DNA from: Luteimonas sp. FCS-9
GTDB taxonomy: Bacteria > Pseudomonadota > Gammaproteobacteria > Xanthomonadales > Xanthomonadaceae
DNA length: 64,000 nucleotides
Direction of reading: 5' to 3'
NCBI RefSeq assembly: GCF_001014645.1
Contig: NZ_LASZ01000002.1
Location: forward strand, 248,001-312,000
The position numbers were made by a program, and so were the translations under genes. Of this stretch, positions 39,607 to 48,866 are shown one piece after another (position 1 is the stretch's first letter; each line of letters opens with the position of its first letter). The notes beneath the pieces were generated by a model. That model saw only the letters and a program-made list of their open reading frames with translations. It had not been told where the DNA came from and did not search any database.

Positions 39607-39975
39607 TCAGCGCTGCGGCGGCGCCGCAAGCTCCCGAGCGTCGAGAAAGCCGTCGCGGTTGCGGTCCTGGCGATTGAAGGTCGCGGCGAGGCGCGCCAGA
39701 TGCTCGGCCCTTGTAATCGGGCGGCCCTGGCCGCCCGGCAATTCGTCGGCCGACAACACGCCGTCTCCGTCGCGGTCCATGCGGTCGAAGGCGTAGCCCA
39801 TCCACGCCTGGTACTCGGCGAGCGAGACGCGCCCGTCGCCGTCGGCGTCCATCCGCTCCAGGTACTCGGACGTGCGCGCGACCTGGGCGCCCGCGGCCGG
39901 CGCCAAGCCCACGCCTGCCAGCGCGATCGCCAGCCATGCGACGATCGCCACGCGCGCGCCGGTCGGACGCGGCAT
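39607..39975 (-). CDS. Secreted EF-hand calcium-binding protein
   Basis: A 122-residue protein with a signal peptide (VAIVAWLAIALAGVGLAPAAGAQ). It has three EF-hand loops, DADGDGRVSLAE, DRDGDGVLSADE and DRNRDGFLDARE, each with Asp at positions 1, 3 and 5 (Asn in the third) and the closing Glu. Likely a periplasmic or secreted Ca2+ binder of unknown purpose. The start at 39975 restores the signal peptide. It is 14 nt downstream of the desaturase gene on the same strand, so probably co-transcribed. Confidence 0.85.
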   Translation of the reverse strand: MPRPTGARVAIVAWLAIALAGVGLAPAAGAQVARTSEYLERMDADGDGRVSLAEYQAWMGYAFDRMDRDGDGVLSADELPGGQGRPITRAEHLARLAATFNRQDRNRDGFLDARELAAPPQR

Positions 39976-39989
39976 CGCCCCGCGCCGGC

Positions 39990-41198
39990 TCAGGCGCGTG
40001 CGCTCTGCAGCGAGTAGCCCTTGAGCCGCGCCGAGTAGTCCTGCAGCGCGCGGATGCCGCTGGCCTCGGCCTCGCGGCACCACGCCTGCAGGTTCTGCAG
40101 CGTCTCGCCGGCGTTGAGCGAACGCGCTTCCAGCAGCGCTGCCAGGCGCGCGCGGTACTCGACCAAGGTCCGGATGCGCGGCCGCTGGGCGACCCAGCTC
40201 TGCAGCTGCGCGCGCGCGTCGGGCGGCAGCCAGCGGCCGTCGTCGACCAGGCCCTTGCGCAGCTTGCGCGGCAGCAGCGCGCGCAGCTTCGCGCCCGCGG
40301 CCTGGGCTTCCTCGCGCAGCGCGGGGCCCAGCACGTTGCGCTGGTAGTCGGTCATCGCCTGGAACCGGTGCGCCAGCAGCGCCTTCATCGTGTCGGTGTC
40401 GGGCACGTGGATGTTCGGGCGCACGTCCAGCGACGGCGCGACGCGCAGCACCTTCGCCAGGCGCAGCTTCTCCAGGCCCTTGATGACCATCCAACCGATG
40501 TCGAACTCCCAGCGGCGCAGCGCGAACTTTGCCGAGCTGGGAAACGCATGGTGGTTGTTGTGCAGTTCCTCGCCGCCGATCCACACGCCCCATGGCGTGA
40601 GGTTGGTCGCGGTGTCGGTGGTCTCGAAGTTGCGATAGCCCCACCAGTGGCCCAGCCCGTTGACCACGCCGGCGGCCCAGAACGGGATCCATGCCATCTG
40701 GATCGCCCAGACCGCGACGCCCTTGAAGCCGAACAGCACGAAGCTCGCCAGCAGCAGCACCGTCGGCCCCAGGTTCGCGTGCGGGGTGTAGAGCCGGTGC
40801 TCGATCCAGTCGTCGGGCGCGCCCTTGCCGTACTGCTCGATGTCGGCCCGCTGCGCGCGCGCCTCGCGATACAGCTCCACGCCGCGCCAGAAGACGTTGC
40901 CGATGCCCTTGTGCATGGGGCTGTGCGGATCGTCCTCGGTCTCGCACTTGGCGTGGTGTTTGCGATGGATCGCGACCCACTCGCGGGTGATCATCGACGT
41001 GGTCAACCACGTCCAGAACCGGAAGACGTGCGCGACGGCGGGATGGAAGTCGACGCCGCGATGTGCCTGGCTGCGGTGCAGGTACAGGGTGACGGCGAAG
41101 ATGGTGAGCTGGGTGACGGCCAGCAGGTAGAGCAGCATTGCGCCCCACCCCAGCTGCAGCAGGCCACCGGACAACAGGTCGAAGATCGAGACGGACAT
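39990..41198 (-). CDS. Membrane fatty acid desaturase (DesA type)
   Basis: A 402-residue di-iron acyl desaturase. Four membrane helices and the three histidine boxes are visible: HRSQAHR (box 1), HRKHHAKC (box 2) and ELHNNHH (box 3). These place it with delta-9 acyl-lipid or acyl-CoA desaturases. The C-terminal 130 residues form a helical cytoplasmic tail. The start MSVSIFDLLSGG at 41198 begins the first helix. It likely adjusts membrane fluidity; electron donor genes are not in the window. Confidence 0.93.
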   Translation of the reverse strand: MSVSIFDLLSGGLLQLGWGAMLLYLLAVTQLTIFAVTLYLHRSQAHRGVDFHPAVAHVFRFWTWLTTSMITREWVAIHRKHHAKCETEDDPHSPMHKGIGNVFWRGVELYREARAQRADIEQYGKGAPDDWIEHRLYTPHANLGPTVLLLASFVLFGFKGVAVWAIQMAWIPFWAAGVVNGLGHWWGYRNFETTDTATNLTPWGVWIGGEELHNNHHAFPSSAKFALRRWEFDIGWMVIKGLEKLRLAKVLRVAPSLDVRPNIHVPDTDTMKALLAHRFQAMTDYQRNVLGPALREEAQAAGAKLRALLPRKLRKGLVDDGRWLPPDARAQLQSWVAQRPRIRTLVEYRARLAALLEARSLNAGETLQNLQAWCREAEASGIRALQDYSARLKGYSLQSARA

Positions 41199-41315
41199 GG
41201 CGACGGACGATCGGGTTCGGGTGCGCCTCATGATGGGACGGGCCCGGGACGATTGCCATCCCTGCCCGGCCGTATGGTGAGCGCTGCCGTTCAGGCCTGT
41301 CACACTGCGCACCAG

Positions 41316-42143
41316 ATGAACACGCCCCAGGTCCCGACACCACCGCTGCTCGAGCTCCATGATGCGACCGTGGTCCGCGACGGCCGCACCGTGCTGCATG
41401 CACTGCGGCTGCGGATCCCGGCCGGTCGCCACACCGCGATCCTAGGTGCGAACGGCTGCGGCAAGTCCACGCTCGTGCAGTTGCTCACCCGCGAGCTGCA
41501 CGCGCTGGCGCATCCCGACGGCACGCCGCCGGTGCGCGTGTTCGGCGCGCGACTGGGAGACGTGGCCCGGCTGCGCGCGCGGCTGGGCATCGTCACCGGC
41601 CGCATCCACCAGGACCTGCTCTCCGTCCCCGCCCTCCGGGTGGACGCTGCGGTCGTTGCCGCCGCGTACGGCAGCATCGCGCCGGTGGCGCCGGCCCTGG
41701 TCGACGACGCACTGCGGATCGCCGCGCACGAGGCGCGGGCCGCGATGGCCGCCGCGCACCTGGCCGGGCGCCGCTACGCGACGCTGTCGGCCGGCGAAGC
41801 GCGGCGGGTGCTCATCGCGCGTGCGCTGGTCCATCGGCCCGAGGCGCTGCTGCTCGACGAGCCCTCGACCGGACTCGACGTCGTTGCGCGCGCGCAGTTG
41901 CTCGACCGCCTGCGCGCGCTGGCGCGCGGCGGCACCACGCTGGTGCTGGTGACCCACCACGCCGAGGAACTGGTGCCCGAGATCGGGCACGTCGTGCTGC
42001 TGCGCGAGGGCCGGGTACTGGCCGAGGGGCCGCGGGCCGACATGCTGGATGCCGGATTGCTATCGCAGGCCTTCGGCGCGCCGCTGCGCCTGCACTGCGA
42101 CGCGGCCGGCGTGCCCGCGCTGCAGGTCGCTCCGGGCGATTGA
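41316..42143 (+). CDS. Orphan ABC transporter ATP-binding protein
   Basis: The 275-residue product is a single ABC domain. Its motifs are Walker A GANGCGKST, Q-loop TGRIHQDL, signature LSAGEARRV, Walker B ALLLDEPSTGLD and H-loop VTHHAEEL. It resembles the YlmA/ModF group of stand-alone ATPases. No permease or binding protein gene adjoins it, so it may serve a transporter encoded elsewhere or have a non-transport role. It is divergent from the desaturase and about 100 nt before hppA. Confidence 0.85.
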   Translation: MNTPQVPTPPLLELHDATVVRDGRTVLHALRLRIPAGRHTAILGANGCGKSTLVQLLTRELHALAHPDGTPPVRVFGARLGDVARLRARLGIVTGRIHQDLLSVPALRVDAAVVAAAYGSIAPVAPALVDDALRIAAHEARAAMAAAHLAGRRYATLSAGEARRVLIARALVHRPEALLLDEPSTGLDVVARAQLLDRLRALARGGTTLVLVTHHAEELVPEIGHVVLLREGRVLAEGPRADMLDAGLLSQAFGAPLRLHCDAAGVPALQVAPGD

Positions 42144-42244
42144 GGCCTCGCGGCGCCGCGGCATGCCCTCATGCCTGCGCTGTGCCATAGTCGGGCCGCA
42201 CCATCGCTGTTCTGTCTGGCATCACCACTTTCGGGAGGGGGTCC

Positions 42245-44296
<2,052 letters not shown>

Positions 44297-44351
44297 CGAC
44301 GGCGGATACCTTTGGCGCCGCGCCCGTTCTGTCGGCGGCGGGCAGGCGCGC

Positions 44352-44894
44352 TCAGTCCCGCAGGAACGTGCCCCGCACCAGGTCGAACCAAGGCGTGCAC
44401 AGCAGGCGCTGCGCATCGGCGAACGCGAAATCGGCGCGCCAGACCTCGCCGTCCTCGCCCGCTTCGGGCGAGAGCAGCCGCGCGGCGTCGGCCGGGGCGA
44501 CGCCCAGACACCAGCGCACCGCGACCGGCGTGTCGCCCAGCCACTGCGAGAACGCGAACTCGCCCGCCAGTTCGCCGCCCGGCTCGACGCGGCGCGCCAA
44601 TGGGGTGGGCGGCACCGTCGGCGCCGGCGTGGGCAGCGACTGCGCGACGTGCGAAAGCGTGACCCGGCCCTCGCCTTCGTCGCGCAGGTACGGGATGCCC
44701 GCCGCGCCTTGCATCTGCCGCCCGGTCAGGACCGCGTGGCGGTCGCCGCGGTCGAATACGGCGAGCGCAGCGTTGCCGGTGTTGCGCAGCCGGTAGCGGA
44801 CTTCGAGCGTGCCGCGGGCCGTCGCGGCGAACACGGCGTCGAGTGCGGCGCCCTCGGCGTCGACATGGGCGCGGGCGGTATCGGTGGGCGTCAT
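44352..44894 (-). CDS. Conserved hypothetical protein
   Basis: A 180-residue protein starting MTPTDTARAHVDAEGAALDAV. The central part RGTLEVRYRLRNTGNAALAVFDRG looks like a beta-sandwich ('intracellular adhesion/BsuPI-like' pattern), and the end LCTPWFDLVRGTFLRD is Trp/Cys-containing. A longer start at 44957 would begin MLLTASLAMSHPSV, which could be a signal peptide. I prefer 44894 because GAGG lies 9 nt upstream. Family not recognised. Confidence 0.6.
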   Translation of the reverse strand: MTPTDTARAHVDAEGAALDAVFAATARGTLEVRYRLRNTGNAALAVFDRGDRHAVLTGRQMQGAAGIPYLRDEGEGRVTLSHVAQSLPTPAPTVPPTPLARRVEPGGELAGEFAFSQWLGDTPVAVRWCLGVAPADAARLLSPEAGEDGEVWRADFAFADAQRLLCTPWFDLVRGTFLRD

Positions 44895-45075
44895 GGAGGG
44901 CCTCGTGTCGCGGGAAACCGAAGGGTGAGACATCGCGAGCGATGCCGTCAGAAGCATCGCCGACCAGGCATTGCGGAAGGCGCGCGACCGGGGCCCAGCA
45001 TGCGGCCGGCACCGTGAGCGCGGCGCGCACGGCGCGCGTGGCCTCAACCGCATCCCGGCGCGCGTCCCAGCACGA

Positions 45076-45101
45076 GGAAGGCGGCGCATGCGCCGCCTTC
45101 C
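45076..45101. terminator. Perfect 26-nt palindrome downstream of the M91 gene
   Basis: GGAAGGCGGCGC-AT-GCGCCGCCTTCC, a 12- to 13-bp self-complementary stem. It is about 40 nt beyond the stop of the metalloprotease gene on the minus strand. No T tract on either side; it could act as a Rho-assisted terminator or stabilise the message. Confidence 0.5.
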
Positions 45102-45138
45102 GAGCCCGGATCACCGCGGTGCATCGCGGCGTGATCGA

Positions 45139-46704
45139 TCAGAGCGCGTAGCTGGGACGATCCGGCAGGCCGAGCTCGCGGCGGATGCCGTTCTCGGTCA
45201 GGTGGATCGGATTGTGGGTGATCGGGCCGGTGCCGTCGAAGTCGTAGGGCTGGGCACTGGACTCCAGGCCCACGGCCTGTCGTTCGGCATTGGGCACCTG
45301 CCCGCTGTCCGGGCCCTCGCCGCGGTAGGTCCCCGGCAGGAAGGTGCCGTTGACGCCGTTATAGGCGTGCGACATCTCGTGGTAGAGCACCACCGACGGC
45401 GCCGGGAACGCGTCCATGTGGAAGGACGGGTTGTAGCTGATGGTCACGTCGCCACCCGCCCCGGGACGCCCGTTGACGATGTCGGCATCGTTGCTGAAGG
45501 TCTGCGCGTAGCCGTTGTCCTCGTTCGACAGCTCCTGGATCGTCACGGTGTTGCCCTTGGCCTCGGCGGCCTTGTCGAACTCGGCGAGCATCTGCTGGCC
45601 GTTCGGCGAGGACCTCAGGAAATCCAGCTCAGATTGCATCCGCTGCACGAACGCCTCCGAGCCCTTCACCGCGATGCCGCGGTCGCCGACGCTGTTGTCG
45701 ATCTCGACGTTGACCACGGTCGGCTTGGCGCCGGTCGCGGCGTTGACCAGGTCCGAGACCTCCGAATAGACCGTCGTCTGCGCGTTCGCGCCCTCGATCG
45801 TGTCCTGGCCGTCGCCGGCGTACACCGTGCTGCGGCCCTCGCCGACGTGGACCACGTCGTCGCCGCGGCCGGCGGAGAGGATGTCGAACTCGCCGCCACC
45901 GTGGATGACGTCGTCGCCGCGCCCGCCCTCGATGTAGTTGGTGCCCGTGCCGGCATGGATGGTGTCGCTGCCGTCGCCGCCGTAGATCACGTTGACGCCG
46001 CTGCCGCCGTGGATCTCGTTGGTGCCGCCGGTGGTGTGGATGTCGTTGCGACCGCCGCCGGTCACCCGGATCTGGTCGTCGCCGTCGCCGCTGGAGATGC
46101 GGTTGTCCCCGTTGCCCTCGACCAGCACGTCGTTGTCGCCCTGGCCGGCATCGACGACGATGTTGACGTCGACGTTGGGCGCGACCTTGATCGTGTCGTT
46201 GCCCTCGCCGGTGCGCAGCGTCAGCTCCTGACCCTCGCCCAGCCGCACCTCGTAGCTTTCGCCGTTGACGGTGACGTCGAGCGTCCCGTCGTCGCGCTGG
46301 CTCACGCCGACGTCGTCGTTGCCGCTGCCGGTGGTGAACACCACCTGGTCGCGGCTCACGTAGCCCTGGGCGACGGTGCGCTCGCGCGCGATGTCCACCT
46401 GGTCGTCCTTGTGCAGCGGCTCGATCTGGACCGGCTTGCCGTCGGGCGTGCTGCGGGTGGTCTTCTCGCCGGGATTGGTGGCCGTGCCGTCGATCTCCAC
46501 CGCACCATTGGCCGCGCGCTGCGGCTGGTCGCGCGTGCTGACCTGCGGACCGTCGTCGGCCATCCCGTCGACGGGATGGCCGTGCTCGACCTCGGTCGTC
46601 GACCCGTCGTGGCGGTGCGGGGTCGGTGCCAGCGGGTTGTCCCAGTAACCCTGGGCGCTCGATGGGGAGACGGACGTGGGCGACAGCGAGTCGAACGTGG
46701 TCAT
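45139..46704 (-). CDS. M91-family (NleD-like) metallopeptidase with RTX-like repeat region
   Basis: A 521-residue protein without signal peptide. Residues about 140-330 carry repeating Gly/Asp nonapeptide-like units (GGDGSDTIHAG, GGRGDDVIHGGG, AGDGQDTIEG), i.e. Ca2+-binding beta-roll repeats as in RTX proteins. The last 190 residues form the catalytic part, with the zinc motif HEMSHAYN (His442, Glu443, His446), a stretch with GPDSGQVPNAERQAVGLE, and a short tail RRELGLPDRPSYAL. M91 includes NleD, a type III effector that cuts host kinases; related domains occur in many secreted bacterial toxins. The repeats suggest type I or another contact-independent secretion. Confidence 0.75.
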   Translation of the reverse strand: MTTFDSLSPTSVSPSSAQGYWDNPLAPTPHRHDGSTTEVEHGHPVDGMADDGPQVSTRDQPQRAANGAVEIDGTATNPGEKTTRSTPDGKPVQIEPLHKDDQVDIARERTVAQGYVSRDQVVFTTGSGNDDVGVSQRDDGTLDVTVNGESYEVRLGEGQELTLRTGEGNDTIKVAPNVDVNIVVDAGQGDNDVLVEGNGDNRISSGDGDDQIRVTGGGRNDIHTTGGTNEIHGGSGVNVIYGGDGSDTIHAGTGTNYIEGGRGDDVIHGGGEFDILSAGRGDDVVHVGEGRSTVYAGDGQDTIEGANAQTTVYSEVSDLVNAATGAKPTVVNVEIDNSVGDRGIAVKGSEAFVQRMQSELDFLRSSPNGQQMLAEFDKAAEAKGNTVTIQELSNEDNGYAQTFSNDADIVNGRPGAGGDVTISYNPSFHMDAFPAPSVVLYHEMSHAYNGVNGTFLPGTYRGEGPDSGQVPNAERQAVGLESSAQPYDFDGTGPITHNPIHLTENGIRRELGLPDRPSYAL

Positions 46705-46765
46705 GGCAGGCCTGCGCGAGAAGGAGTGGCGACCATATGTACGCCAGCGTATGGCGCCGCCGTAC

Positions 46766-46782
46766 TAGGGCGTACCCGAGGC
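46766..46782 (-). promoter_or_regulatory. Weak variant of the toxin-gene element upstream of the M91 gene
   Basis: On the + strand TAGGG-CGTA-CCCGAG, centred about 70 nt before the M91 start. It shares TAGGG, CCC and AG with the 17-nt block of the two toxin genes (10 of 17 positions, spacer 4 instead of 5) and, like it, is a GGG..CCC palindrome. The similar distance to the start (66-70 nt) is what makes it worth listing. Confidence 0.25.
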
Positions 46783-46893
46783 CGCGCCGGCGCGGAACCG
46801 TTTCAGTCGAAACCGCCGGCCGATGCGCGCTGCGCCGCAACAGGGCTTGCGCGTAGAATGACGGCCCACTTTCCGCACTGGAACCGCAGCAGC

Positions 46894-47427
46894 ATGGGCC
46901 TGGATTCCGTCTCCACCGGCAAGAACCCGCCGCACGAAATCAACGTCATCATCGAGATCCCGAAGGACGCCGAGCCCGTCAAGTACGAGGTCGACAAGGA
47001 GAGCGGCGCGATCTTCGTCGACCGCATCCTGTCCACGCCGATGCGCTACCCGTGCAACTACGGCTACGTGCCCTCGACCGTCTGCGGCGACGGCGATCCG
47101 GCCGACGTGCTGGTCGTGCTGCCGCTGCCCCTGGTGCCCGGCTCGGTGATCCGCTGCCGCCCGGTCGGCGTGCTGAAGATGAGCGACGAGGCCGGCAGCG
47201 ACGAGAAGATCCTCGCCGTACCGGTGGACAAGGTCTTCGCCGGCTATGCGCACGTCAACGACCTGGAGAACGTGTCCAAGCACTGGCTCGAGCGCATCGG
47301 CCACTTCTTCGAGCACTACAAGGATCTCGAGAAGGGCAAGTGGGTCAAGGTCGAGGGCTGGGGCGACGCGGCCGAGGCCAAGCAGATCCTGGTCGACGCG
47401 ATCGAGGCCTACAAGCAGGCCGGTTGA
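46894..47427 (+). CDS. ppa: Inorganic pyrophosphatase, family I
   Basis: The 177-residue soluble enzyme splits pyrophosphate in the cytosol. The Mg2+-binding motif is CGDGDPADVLVV; INVIIEIPKDAEPVKYEVDKESGAIFVDR and YPCNYGYVPST are typical. Start at 46894 (MGLDSVSTGKNPP); an ATG at 46858 would add 12 residues. Same length as E. coli Ppa (176). Confidence 0.97.
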   Translation: MGLDSVSTGKNPPHEINVIIEIPKDAEPVKYEVDKESGAIFVDRILSTPMRYPCNYGYVPSTVCGDGDPADVLVVLPLPLVPGSVIRCRPVGVLKMSDEAGSDEKILAVPVDKVFAGYAHVNDLENVSKHWLERIGHFFEHYKDLEKGKWVKVEGWGDAAEAKQILVDAIEAYKQAG

Positions 47428-47544
47428 TCCGCCGCCGGCGCCCATGGCGCCGGGGCCCGAGCGGCGCGCCAAGCGCGCCGCGCATGGCGGATCCGTCCGC
47501 CCGATGCCGCGCCCGCGCGGTGTCCCGCAGGGGGAGTTGCACAG

Positions 47545-48657
47545 GTGCGCATTCTGTTCGTAGGGGACGGGGACGGGCTGCCTGCCGGCCTGCTCGCGCT
47601 CGTCGGCGACATGGACGAGCGCTGGCACGTCCAGCACGTCGAGGATGGCAATGCCGCGATCGCGCTGGCTGCCGAATCGCCGCAGGACGTCGTCGTCGTG
47701 GCGCCCGCACTGCCGGACATGCCGGCCGCGACGCTGCTCGGGCAGATCCGCACCCTGCGCCCGGAAACCTCGCGCATCGCGCTGATCGGCGCGCATCCGC
47801 ACGCGCGCGTGCTGTCGCTCGCACACCGCTTCCTGCCCGTACCGGTCGGCGAGGCGCAACTGCTCGAGGCGATCGGCAGCCTCGAGGAGCTGCGCGAACT
47901 GCTCGACGACCCGGCCCTGCGCACCTGCATCGGTCGCATCGAGCAGCTACCGCCGCCGCCCCAGACCTACCTGGCCCTGATGCACGCGCTCGAGGCGGAC
48001 GAGGACACCGGCACGGCCGATATCGCCCGCTTGATCGGCAGCGACCCGGCGATCGCCGCCAAGGTCCTGCAGCTGTGCAATTCGGCGTACTTCTCGGCCG
48101 GCAGGACGATCACCGACCTGCGCACCGCGGTGACCCGCCTGGGCCTGTCGACGATGCGCGACCTCGTGCTCGCCAGCGAGGTCTTCGCGCAGCCCGGCGG
48201 CCACGACATCGACCGGCACGCGCTGCAGCAGCGCGCACTGCTCGCCTCGCAACTCGCGCGGCGCATGCTGCCCGAATCCAGCGCCGAGCTCGGTGCGACC
48301 GCCGCCCTGCTCGCCGACATCGGCCTGCTGCTGCCGGGCGTGCGCGACGCCCGCCCGGGCGCCACGGCACCCGACGACACGCGCGATGCCGACGCACCCG
48401 GCCACATGGAAGCCGGCGCCTACCTGCTCGGCCTGTGGGGCCTGCCGATGCCGATCATCGAGGCGGTGGCGTTCCAGCGCGACCCCGCCCGCGCCGGCAC
48501 GCGCAGCTTCTGGATCGCCGGCGCAGTCCACGTCGCGACCTCGCTCGTCGCCGACCTGCCGGTGCGGGAGGACTACCTGGCACGGACCGGCGTCCACGCG
48601 CAGCTCGACGGCTGGCGGGCGCAGGCGGCGCGGTTGATGGAGCGGCTGGCCGGCTGA
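47545..48657 (+). CDS. HDOD-domain signalling protein with a degenerate receiver-like N-terminus
   Basis: The 370-residue protein starts with GTG at 47545, supported by GGGGGAG 9 nt before. The first 115 residues follow a CheY-like fold (RILFVGDGDGL.., VVVVAPALPDMPA). The phospho-acceptor position reads Ala in VAPALPD, so it is probably not phosphorylated. The HDOD domain follows (IEQLPPPPQTYLALMHALEADEDTGTADIARLIGSDPAIAAKVLQLCNSAYF). This domain lacks the HD catalytic pair and acts as a protein-interaction or signalling module. Common in Xanthomonadaceae; no partner is obvious. Confidence 0.82.
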   Translation: MRILFVGDGDGLPAGLLALVGDMDERWHVQHVEDGNAAIALAAESPQDVVVVAPALPDMPAATLLGQIRTLRPETSRIALIGAHPHARVLSLAHRFLPVPVGEAQLLEAIGSLEELRELLDDPALRTCIGRIEQLPPPPQTYLALMHALEADEDTGTADIARLIGSDPAIAAKVLQLCNSAYFSAGRTITDLRTAVTRLGLSTMRDLVLASEVFAQPGGHDIDRHALQQRALLASQLARRMLPESSAELGATAALLADIGLLLPGVRDARPGATAPDDTRDADAPGHMEAGAYLLGLWGLPMPIIEAVAFQRDPARAGTRSFWIAGAVHVATSLVADLPVREDYLARTGVHAQLDGWRAQAARLMERLAG

Positions 48658-48821
48658 CGGCCTCTACGGCGCTGCCCGACCCTGCGCGGCGCAACGGCAC
48701 CGACGATCTGACATGCGGTGAACGGCAACACGCGTGCCCTTACCTTGTGTGGGCGGTGCTCCCTGCGCGCCGTCGCAGCGTCGCGACGTGCCCATGCGGG
48801 ATCGCATCTTGCGGAAGGTTC

Positions 48822-48849
48822 AAAAAAAAACGGCCCCCGAAGGGGCCGT
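48822..48849 (-). terminator. Terminator of the TonB receptor gene
   Basis: On the minus strand a GC-rich stem (AACGGCCCC / GGGGCCGTT, loop about TTCG) is followed by nine T (48822-48830 on the + strand read A). It lies 17 nt past the receptor stop codon. Confidence 0.95.
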
Positions 48850-48866
48850 TCCTCTACCAGCGTCGA

